From positions 1-5,069 of the forward strand of contig JBDHSX010000225.1 in NCBI GenBank assembly GCA_039808365.1: 5,069 nucleotides of DNA. Direction: 5' to 3'. The DNA is from 62-47 sp039808365 (GTDB taxonomy: Bacteria > Pseudomonadota > Alphaproteobacteria > Rhizobiales > Xanthobacteraceae). Made by a program: the position numbers and the translations under genes. Shown piece by piece: positions 1 to 5,069 of the stretch (position 1 is its first letter; every line of letters starts with the position of its first letter). Below the pieces are notes generated by a model. It did no database searches, was not told the DNA's origin, and was given only the letters and a program-made list of their open reading frames with translations.

Positions 1-5
1 CCGCA

Positions 6-52
6 AAGCAGGGACTGGATTGCTTCGTCGGCTTCGCCTCCTCGCAATGACG
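6..52. repeat. REP-like palindromic repeat, right arm (unit cut by window edge)
   Basis: This stretch matches 177-222 closely, including the shared block ggactggattgcttcgtcg, and ends in ctcgcaatgacg. It is the right-hand arm of the element seen whole at 140-222; its left arm would lie outside the window. The segment ctcgcaatgac (41-51) is also a perfect reverse complement of 90-100, so it could pair with the half-copy to its right. It looks like a dispersed intergenic element of the type common in Bradyrhizobium and Rhodopseudomonas. That taxonomic link is from memory. I see no coding content here. Confidence 0.75.
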
Positions 53-89
53 ACCGAGAGTTTTTGCCAGAAGCAGAAATATCTTTGGC

Positions 90-109
90 GTCATTGCGAG
101 CGAAGCGAA
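90..109. repeat. REP-like repeat, isolated left half-arm
   Basis: These 20 bases (gtcattgcgagcgaagcgaa) are identical to 140-159, the left arm of the complete unit. The match then breaks off: tcgccg follows here, where gcaatccag follows in the complete unit. It is therefore a truncated copy. The 9-mer cgccgtcat occurs at 111-119 and again at 136-144, which suggests local duplication or slippage between the half-copy and the full copy. The rest of 53-139 holds nothing else I can identify. Confidence 0.7.
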
Positions 110-139
110 TCGCCGTCATCGCGCGCGCCGCATGTCGCC

Positions 140-222
140 GTCATTGCGAGCGAAGCGAAGCAATCCAGGGGCGACGAAGCAAGGACTGGATTGCTTCGTC
201 GCTGACGCTCCTCGCAACGACG
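140..222. repeat. Complete REP-like inverted repeat unit
   Basis: This is a full palindromic unit. The outer arms 140-150 and 211-221 pair with one mismatch. The inner arms cgaagcaatccag (156-168) and ctggattgcttcg (186-198) pair perfectly over 13 bases around a 17-base loop. A competing perfect 10-base pairing exists between cgacgaagca (172-181) and tgcttcgtcg (192-201), so two mutually exclusive hairpins are possible. The unit sits just beyond the terminator of the minus-strand operon, in non-coding DNA. It is probably a non-autonomous dispersed repeat rather than an insertion sequence, since no transposase or target duplication is visible. Confidence 0.8.
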
Positions 223-223
223 G

Positions 224-258
224 AATAAAAAATGGCCGGAGCGAGCCCCGGCCACTTT
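224..258 (-). terminator. Rho-independent terminator of the minus-strand operon
   Basis: Read on the minus strand, a GC-rich stem begins about 30 nt after the stop codon of the binding-protein gene. Arm TGGCCGG (254-248) pairs with CCGGCCA (239-233) around an 8-base loop. A run of six T residues (232-227) followed by ATT completes the signal. The A residues before the stem can also pair with the T tract, so it may work partly in both directions. This is the textbook arrangement and most likely ends the transcript. Confidence 0.85.
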
Positions 259-285
259 CATCTCGTTGCAAAATGTCCAGCGCGA

Positions 286-1440
286 TCACTTCACCTGAAC
301 GTATTTGCCGTCCTTCACCGTCAAAAGGATGCGCGAGCGGTCGTCGAGGCCGAAGCGATCCTTTTCGGTGAAGTTGTAGACGCCCTGGCTCGCGGCGATA
401 TCGCGCTCGGTCAACAGCGCCTTGCGGATCGCCTCGCGAAACTCCTGGGTGCCGGGCTTGGCCGACTTCAGCGCCACCGGCACCACCCGCTCCAGCACCT
501 TGAAGGCGTCGAACGAATGGGCGGCGAACTGGCTGCGGCTGTGGGGGCCGTGCTTGGCCTCATAGGCGGTGTTGAGTTCGAGGCCCGGCTTCTTGGTCAG
601 CGCGCTGTCGGCCTGCCCTTCCGGGTCCATCACCGGACCGGACGCCATCAGCACGCCCTCGGCGGCCTTGCCGGCGATGCGGATGAAATCCATGCTGGCG
701 GCGCCGTGGGTCTGATAGATCAGGCCCTTGTAGCCGCGATCGCGCAGCGTCGATTGCGGCAGCGCGGCTGCGGTGCCCGACGCGCCGATCAGGATCGCGT
801 CGGGATTGGCGGCGACCAGCTTCAGCACCTGCCCGGTGACCGAGGTGTCGGGCCGCGCGAAGCGCTCCTCGTCAACGATGGTCATGCCCATCGGCACCGC
901 CTGATTCTTGAGATCGTTGAACCACAGGTCGCCGTAGGAATCCGAATAGCCGATATAGCCGACGGTCTTGACGTTGTTCTTCTTCATGTGGTCGTAGAGC
1001 ACCTTGCCCATGATCGGGATCGGCTGCGGCATCGACACCGACCACTTGGCGCGCTCCGGCGTGATCGGGAACGGCGCCAGGCCGAAATGCGGCACGGCGG
1101 CCTCGTTGGCGACGTTCGACATCGCGATGCTCGGCGGCGTGGTCGACGAGCCCATGATGATGTCGGCCTTGGATTCGGTCACGAAGCGGCGCGCGTTGTT
1201 GGTGGCGGCGGTCGGGTCGCCGCCGTCGTCGAGCACGATCACCTTGAGCGGCACGCCCCCGATCTGCTTGGCGACGAAATCCAGCGCGTTGCGCTCCGGA
1301 ATGCCGAGCGCCGCCGCCGGCCCCGTGGTGGTGACCGAAATGCCGATGACGATCTCGTTGCTTTGCGCCTGAGCCGGCCCGCTCAGGCCCGGCAGCGCCA
1401 TCGCCGCGGCGACGGCCATGGACAGCGTGAGTTTTTTCAT
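286..1440 (-). CDS. ABC transporter periplasmic substrate-binding protein (HAAT/Leu-Ile-Val-binding fold, CouP-like)
   Basis: A 384-residue secreted binding protein. It begins with a classical signal peptide: KK at 2-3, a hydrophobic core at about 4-20, and a probable cleavage site AQA|QS after residue 25. No lipobox cysteine is present and I found no cysteine at all, so the mature protein should be soluble in the periplasm. The mature N-terminus (EIVIGISVTTTGP, 29-41), the DDGGDP segment (71-76) and GSSTTPPS (97-104) are typical of the periplasmic-binding-protein type 1 fold of branched-chain amino acid-type importers; 97-104 is where such proteins usually contact the ligand. The ATG is preceded by a strong GGGAGGA Shine-Dalgarno sequence (1445-1451). 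Its position behind a ligase, hydratase and dehydrogenase suggests that it binds hydroxycinnamates or related aromatic acids, as R. palustris CouP does. The ligand is an inference. Permease and ATPase genes are not in the window. Confidence 0.93.
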   Translation of the reverse strand: MKKLTLSMAVAAAMALPGLSGPAQAQSNEIVIGISVTTTGPAAALGIPERNALDFVAKQIGGVPLKVIVLDDGGDPTAATNNARRFVTESKADIIMGSSTTPPSIAMSNVANEAAVPHFGLAPFPITPERAKWSVSMPQPIPIMGKVLYDHMKKNNVKTVGYIGYSDSYGDLWFNDLKNQAVPMGMTIVDEERFARPDTSVTGQVLKLVAANPDAILIGASGTAAALPQSTLRDRGYKGLIYQTHGAASMDFIRIAGKAAEGVLMASGPVMDPEGQADSALTKKPGLELNTAYEAKHGPHSRSQFAAHSFDAFKVLERVVPVALKSAKPGTQEFREAIRKALLTERDIAASQGVYNFTEKDRFGLDDRSRILLTVKDGKYVQVK

Positions 1441-1505
1441 TGGTTCCTCCCTGAAGATGGTTTTCGTTGCAGCTTAAAGCATGATTGGTCTGGATGGAAA
1501 CGCTT

Positions 1506-1531
1506 GTCGTCCCCGCGCAGGCGGAGACGAC
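1506..1531. repeat. REP-like hairpin between the SDR and binding-protein genes
   Basis: Arms GTCGTCCCCGC (1506-1516) and GCGGAGACGAC (1521-1531) form an 11-base inverted repeat around the 4-base loop GCAG. There is one mismatch on the plus strand, which becomes a G-U wobble in the minus-strand transcript, the operon's direction. It lies in the 131-nt gap 1441-1571, about 65 nt before the binding-protein start. No T-run follows it in the minus direction, so it is not a standard terminator. It could slow 3' decay or cause partial termination, but that is inference. The rest of the gap shows only the ribosome-binding site and no convincing promoter. Confidence 0.7.
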
Positions 1532-1571
1532 GATTTTCGTGTTGTAAACCCACGCATAGGAGCCTCGCCGC

Positions 1572-2333
1572 TTACTTCGGCGCCATCCGCAGCGAGGCGT
1601 CGATCCGCACCACCTCGCCGTTGAGGTAGGGATTATCGATCATGTGCAGCGCCAGCGCGGCGTATTCGTCCGGCGCGCCGAGCCGGTGCGGGAACGGGAT
1701 CGCGGCGGCGAGGCTGTCCTGCGCCTCCTGCGGCAGCGCGCCGAGCAGCGGCGTCAGGAACAGGCCGGGGGCGATGGTCAGCACGCGAATGCCGAATTGC
1801 GCCAGTTCGCGCGCGATCGGCAGGGTCATGCCGACGATGCCGCCCTTCGAGGCCGAATAGGCCGCCTGCCCGATCTGGCCGTCATAGGCCGCGACCGAGG
1901 CGGTGTTGACGATGACGCCGCGCTCGCCGCCATCGAGCGGCGCGAGCTTCGACATCTCCGAGGCCGCCAGCCGCAGCATGTTGAACGAGCCGATCAGATT
2001 GATGCGGATGACGCGGTCGAAATCCGAAAGCCCATGCGGTCCGTCGCGGCCGACGACGCGCTTGGCGACGCCGATGCCGGCGCAGTTGACCAGCACGCGG
2101 GCCGGGCCGTGCGCCTTGGCGGCGGCGACGATCGCCGCCTCCCCGGAAGCCGCATCCGACACGTCGCAATGCACCGCGACGCCGCCGATTTCCCTGGCGA
2201 GTTCTTCCGCGAGCTTGGTGTTGAGGTCGGCGACCGCGACCTTGGCGCCCTGCGCCGCAAGCCGGCGCGCGGTGGCCGCGCCCAACCCCGATGCGCCGCC
2301 GGTGACGATGGCGGCCTGACCTTGCAACTTCAT
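1572..2333 (-). CDS. SDR-family 3-hydroxyacyl-CoA dehydrogenase, HSD10-like (type II)
   Basis: A 253-residue classical short-chain dehydrogenase that should oxidise a 3-hydroxyacyl-CoA to the 3-ketoacyl-CoA in the cytoplasm. Visible motifs are the Rossmann loop TGGASGLG (11-18), an acidic D36 after the second strand favouring NAD over NADP, D57, NCAG (83-86), and the catalytic set N112, S146, Y159 and K163 (YSASK). The region around TLPIARELAQFGIRV and APGLF.TPLL, and the C-terminal NGEVVRIDASLRM, closely resemble mitochondrial HSD10 (17-beta-HSD type 10), which is about 261 residues long. The start chosen is the ATG at 2333, which has a perfect AGGAGGA site (2338-2344) and begins directly at the fold. 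An upstream in-frame ATG at 2441 would add 36 Arg/His-rich residues overlapping the ligase gene and is unlikely. In this operon the substrate is probably an aryl-3-hydroxypropionyl-CoA (inferred). Confidence 0.93.
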   Translation of the reverse strand: MKLQGQAAIVTGGASGLGAATARRLAAQGAKVAVADLNTKLAEELAREIGGVAVHCDVSDAASGEAAIVAAAKAHGPARVLVNCAGIGVAKRVVGRDGPHGLSDFDRVIRINLIGSFNMLRLAASEMSKLAPLDGGERGVIVNTASVAAYDGQIGQAAYSASKGGIVGMTLPIARELAQFGIRVLTIAPGLFLTPLLGALPQEAQDSLAAAIPFPHRLGAPDEYAALALHMIDNPYLNGEVVRIDASLRMAPK

Positions 2334-2337
2334 GATG

Positions 2338-2344
2338 TCCTCCT
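2338..2344 (-). promoter_or_regulatory. Shine-Dalgarno sequence fixing the SDR start
   Basis: On the minus strand this reads AGGAGGA, four bases before the ATG at 2333-2331. It decides between that start and the longer in-frame ATG at 2441, which lies inside the end of the ligase gene. Confidence 0.85.
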
Positions 2345-2383
2345 GTGAACCGATGATGGGATGATGATGCGAGCGCCGCGCGG

Positions 2384-4252
2384 CTATCCGGCGGCAATGA
2401 CGTGAGCGGGCAGCGGCGAGGCGTAGAGACTGTCGATCCACGCGGCGCGATGCTCGATCACCGCGCGCTGGTTGATCGAGCCCTTGTCGGTGACCTCGCC
2501 GCGATCGATCGACAGCGGCGCGTCGACCAGCATGGCGCGGGCGACGCGGTTGGATGAGCCGGTGGCCTCACGCGCGAACGCCGCCAGCCGCTCGCGGAAC
2601 GCCTGGCGCACCTTTGGGTCGTGGGCGGCGGCGGCGAGATCGTCGGCCGGCAACGCCGGATTGATGACGCGGCAGCCGTCGAGATCGAGGATTACCAGCG
2701 CCGACAGTTCGTCGCGGTTGATGCCGGCGATCACCACGTCGCGCACCAGCGGCGCGCAGGCGGCGATCAGGCGCGCGCGCAGCGGGCCGACGCTGACCCA
2801 GGTGCCGCTGGCGAGCTTGAAATCCTCCGAGATGCGGCCGTCGAAATCGAATCCGGCATCGACATTGGCCGGATCGACGAAGCGGATGGCGTCGCCCATG
2901 ACGTAAAAGCCTTCGTCATCGAACGCCTTCGCCGTCAGCTCCGGCTGCCGCCAGTAACCCGGCGTGACGTTCGGCCCCCTGGCGCGCACCTCGAGCTTGC
3001 CGTTGTTGGGGATGAGCTTGGCGTCGTTGCCGGGCACCGGCAGGCCGATATGGCCGGAGCGGCTGGTCTCCGGCGTCACCGACATGAAGAACGGCGCGGT
3101 CTCGGTGGCCCCGAGCCCGGTCAGCATCGGCACGCGCTTGCCGGTCACCTGCACCGCGATCTCGTCGAGGCTGCCCCAGACGTAGGGCGACAGCGCCGCG
3201 CCCGAGAAGAACATCGCGTGCAGCCGGCCGAAGAATTTTTCCCGCAGGGCCTTGTCGTCGCGCAGATAGGGCAGCAGCGATTCGTAGCCCTTCGGCACGT
3301 TGAAATAGACGGTGGGCGAAACCTCGCGCAGGTTGCGCACCGTCTCGGCGATGGCGGCCGGCGTCGGCTTGCCCTCGTCGAGATACATCGAGCCGCCGTT
3401 GAACAGCGTCAGCCCGATATTGTGATTGCCGCCGAAGGTGTGATTCCACGGCAGCCAGTCGACGATCACCGGCGGCTCGTCCTTGAGGAAGGCCAGCGTG
3501 TCGCGCAGCATCACCTGATTGGCGCAGATCATCCGCTGGGTGTTGATGACCGCCTTCGGCCCGCCGGTCGAGCCCGACGTCAGCAGGAATTTCGCGATTG
3601 TATCGGGGCCGATGGCGTCATGCGCGGCATCGAGGCGCGGATGCTCAGGCGTCGCCAGCAGATCCGCAAAAGGCGTGACCGCGCGGCCCGGCGCTTCGCC
3701 GCGCACCGCGACGATTTCGGCGTCCGCCGGCGCGGTGGCGGCGAGCGCGGCGGCGAACGGCGTGGCGTCGGCCGCGAACACCAGCCCCGGCGTCAGCAGC
3801 TTCAGCACATAGGACAGCTTGCCGAAATCCTGCGAGATCAGCGAATAGGCCGGCGACACCGGACAGAACGGCACGCCGGCATAGAGCGCGCCGAACGCCA
3901 GCAGCGCGTGATCGATCGAATTGCCGGACAGGATCACCACCGGCCGCTCCGCCGACAAGTCCCGCGCCAATAGCGCCGACGCGACATGGCGGCTGGCGTC
4001 GAGCAACTGCGCATAGGTGATGGTGCGCCAGCTAGCGCCTTCGGCGCGCTCGGCCATGAAGACGCGATCCGGCGCAAGCTGCGCCCAGTGGTGCAGACGG
4101 TCGGTCAGGCGGCGCGGATAATCGCCCAACGCGGCGGTGGGACGGACGTAGACGGTGCCGTCGTCGCGGCGCTCAACGCGCACTTCGGGCCGGCCGAACG
4201 AAATCGGCCGCAGCGGCGCGTCTGTCGTGGTGGAAGCAGCCATGATCGGCAT
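2384..4252 (-). CDS. fcs: Feruloyl-CoA synthase / hydroxycinnamate-CoA ligase (ANL superfamily, CouB-like)
   Basis: A 622-residue cytoplasmic acyl-adenylate-forming ligase. It activates an aromatic acid with ATP through an acyl-AMP, then transfers it to CoA. The phosphate-binding loop is LLTSGSTGGPKAV (223-235). The A5 motif is GATETAP (381-387), the A7 aspartate is D454 in YVMGD, and the hinge region begins GRISEDFKLASGTWVS (472-487). The probable adenylation lysine is K590 in EVTDKGSINQ. The GRISEDFKLASGTWV and TDKGSINQRAV forms are, as I recall, characteristic of feruloyl-CoA synthases, and the length (about 620) fits them better than plant-type 4-coumarate ligases (about 550). I chose the ATG at 4252 because AAGGAG lies 9 nt upstream; the ATG at 4243 is 18 nt away. 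Only 21 nt separate it from the crotonase gene, so they are co-transcribed. Ferulate versus p-coumarate or caffeate cannot be decided from sequence. Confidence 0.93.
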   Translation of the reverse strand: MPIMAASTTTDAPLRPISFGRPEVRVERRDDGTVYVRPTAALGDYPRRLTDRLHHWAQLAPDRVFMAERAEGASWRTITYAQLLDASRHVASALLARDLSAERPVVILSGNSIDHALLAFGALYAGVPFCPVSPAYSLISQDFGKLSYVLKLLTPGLVFAADATPFAAALAATAPADAEIVAVRGEAPGRAVTPFADLLATPEHPRLDAAHDAIGPDTIAKFLLTSGSTGGPKAVINTQRMICANQVMLRDTLAFLKDEPPVIVDWLPWNHTFGGNHNIGLTLFNGGSMYLDEGKPTPAAIAETVRNLREVSPTVYFNVPKGYESLLPYLRDDKALREKFFGRLHAMFFSGAALSPYVWGSLDEIAVQVTGKRVPMLTGLGATETAPFFMSVTPETSRSGHIGLPVPGNDAKLIPNNGKLEVRARGPNVTPGYWRQPELTAKAFDDEGFYVMGDAIRFVDPANVDAGFDFDGRISEDFKLASGTWVSVGPLRARLIAACAPLVRDVVIAGINRDELSALVILDLDGCRVINPALPADDLAAAAHDPKVRQAFRERLAAFAREATGSSNRVARAMLVDAPLSIDRGEVTDKGSINQRAVIEHRAAWIDSLYASPLPAHVIAAG

Positions 4253-4261
4253 CCGGCCGTG

Positions 4262-4267
4262 CTCCTT
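4262..4267 (-). promoter_or_regulatory. Shine-Dalgarno sequence for the ligase gene
   Basis: On the minus strand this reads AAGGAG, with a 9-nt spacer to the ATG at 4252. It favours that start over the second in-frame ATG at 4243. It lies inside the 21-nt gap after the crotonase stop codon (TGA at 4276-4274), consistent with translation coupled along one message. Confidence 0.75.
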
Positions 4268-4273
4268 GCATCC

Positions 4274-5069
4274 TCAGCTCGGGCGAACCTTCGCGGTCTT
4301 GCGGTCGAGGAACGCCCGGATCCGGTTCTTGGCCTCCTGATCGCTCTGCGCCACCGTCGCCATCAGCGATTCCATCAACAGGCCGGTCTGCGGATTGGCC
4401 TCGGCGATCATCGGCAGCGCCTGCAGCACCGCGAAATTGGTCAGCGGCGCGTTTTCCGCCACCCGCTGCGCCAGTTCCAGCGCCTTGGCGTAAGCGCCGC
4501 CCGCCTCGGTGAGATATTGCGAAAATCCGCAGGCGACGCCCTCGGCGGCGGAATAGACCCGCCCGGTCAGCATCATGTCGGCCATCCGCGCCACGCCGAT
4601 CAGGCGCGGCAGCCGCACCGAGCCGCCGCCGCCGACGAAAATGCCGCGGCTGCCTTCCGGCAAGGCGTAATAGGTGCTGGCGTCGGCGACGCGGATATGC
4701 GCCGCGCAGGCCAGCTCAAGACCGCCGCCGATCACCGCGCCGCGCAGCGCGGCGATCACCGGCACCCGGCAATACTGAATCTTGTCGAACACCCGGTGCC
4801 ACATCTGGGAATGCACCAGCCCGCCGGTGGCGTCGCGCTCGGTCAGTTCGGAGAGGTCGAGGCCGGCGGAAAAGTGCTCGCCGACGCCATGCAGCACCAC
4901 CGCGGCGACGCCGTCCGCTAGATGCGCGAAACAGTGCTGGATCTCCGCCATGATGTCGTCGTTCAGCGCATTGCGCTTGGCCGGACGATTGAGCCCGACG
5001 CTCAGCACCGGGCCGATCTGTTCGACGGCCAATAGCGCGGCGGCGGGAGCGGAGACGGCGGCGTTTCCC
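4274..5069 (-). CDS. Crotonase-family enoyl-CoA hydratase (probable hydroxycinnamoyl-CoA hydratase), 5' partial
   Basis: The gene is open to the right edge of the window, so its true start lies beyond 5069. An internal TTG at 5032 has no Shine-Dalgarno sequence and the frame stays open upstream of it, so it is not a convincing start. Numbering from that TTG, the visible part has the crotonase N-terminal LNRPAKRNALN (14-24), the first oxyanion-hole segment HFSAGLDL (53-60) and the second, GGGLELA (102-108). Both acid/base glutamates of true enoyl-CoA hydratases appear in place: E106 in GGGLELA and E126 in LPEGSRG. Hydratase-lyases (Ech/HCHL) have serine in place of the first. The protein probably adds water to the side-chain double bond of the thioester made by the ligase next door. 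R. palustris CouA is a candidate relative by gene order. Whether it also cleaves the product cannot be proved from sequence. Confidence 0.9.
   Translation of the reverse strand, partial: GNAAVSAPAAALLAVEQIGPVLSVGLNRPAKRNALNDDIMAEIQHCFAHLADGVAAVVLHGVGEHFSAGLDLSELTERDATGGLVHSQMWHRVFDKIQYCRVPVIAALRGAVIGGGLELACAAHIRVADASTYYALPEGSRGIFVGGGGSVRLPRLIGVARMADMMLTGRVYSAAEGVACGFSQYLTEAGGAYAKALELAQRVAENAPLTNFAVLQALPMIAEANPQTGLLMESLMATVAQSDQEAKNRIRAFLDRKTAKVRPS

Noticed and set aside
1..222. A CRISPR array
   Set aside because: The repeats are few, uneven in spacing, truncated and in opposite orientations, which fits REP-like elements rather than a regular repeat-spacer array.
20..371. Small plus-strand open frames at the left edge
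   Set aside because: They are built from the palindromic repeats and terminator, with no ribosome-binding site or recognisable product.
1441..1571. A separate promoter for the binding-protein gene
   Set aside because: I looked for -35/-10 pairs on the minus strand; only weak matches such as TTTCCA with a downstream TTAAGC were seen, too poor to call.
232..1629. Long plus-strand open frame of 465 codons opposite the binding-protein gene
   Set aside because: It is Arg/His/Gly-rich with no recognisable domain, and mirrors a clear minus-strand gene with signal peptide and ribosome-binding site. It is typical GC-driven antisense openness.
2334..2441. 36-residue N-terminal extension of the SDR
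   Set aside because: The extension is Arg/His-rich, overlaps the end of the ligase gene, and a perfect AGGAGGA site sits right before the later ATG where the SDR fold begins.
2621..3973. Plus-strand open frame of 450 codons opposite the ligase gene
   Set aside because: Low-complexity Arg-rich translation with no motif, fully covered by a ligase with all expected ANL motifs on the other strand.
3986..4921. Plus-strand open frame of 311 codons spanning the ligase/crotonase junction
   Set aside because: It runs across two real genes and their gap, with Arg/His/Gln-rich composition and no domain, so it is a shadow frame.
5030..5032. TTG as the start of the crotonase
   Set aside because: No Shine-Dalgarno sequence precedes it and the same frame stays open to the window edge, so the true start is probably outside.

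Overview
The window reads as part of a high-GC alphaproteobacterial chromosome, most likely Nitrobacteraceae (Bradyrhizobium/Rhodopseudomonas type). The grounds are strong GC bias at third codon positions and two intergenic repeat families that I associate from memory with that group: the 'GTCATTGCGAGCGAAGCGAAGC...' element at the left edge and a 'GTCGTCCCCGC...' palindrome between two genes. The genus is an inference; no marker gene is present.

All four genes lie on the minus strand, so they are transcribed from the right edge to the left. In transcription order they are: a crotonase-family enoyl-CoA hydratase (4274-5069, 5' end cut by the window edge); a feruloyl-CoA synthase-type acyl-CoA ligase (2384-4252); an HSD10-like short-chain dehydrogenase (1572-2333); and a secreted substrate-binding protein of a branched-chain-amino-acid-type (HAAT) ABC importer (286-1440). 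Gaps are 21, 50 and 131 nt. The last gap holds a REP-like hairpin. A good rho-independent terminator (224-258) follows the binding protein, and beyond it (1-222) there is only a cluster of palindromic repeats.

The gene set fits uptake and CoA-dependent breakdown of hydroxycinnamates such as ferulate and p-coumarate. The binding protein would capture the acid in the periplasm, the ligase would make the CoA thioester, the crotonase would hydrate the side-chain double bond, and the SDR would oxidise the resulting 3-hydroxyacyl-CoA. The arrangement recalls the cou region of Rhodopseudomonas palustris (CouA, CouB, CouP) and the beta-oxidative ferulate genes of Agrobacterium fabrum. The crotonase keeps both hydratase glutamates and lacks the serine that marks the hydratase-lyase (Ech/HCHL) family. 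Together with the SDR, this favours beta-oxidative shortening over retro-aldol release of an aldehyde.

This is a coherent catabolic operon of known families. I see no evidence of a wholly new system. The points worth a second look are the choice of route, the hairpin ahead of the transporter gene, and the terminator/repeat boundary.
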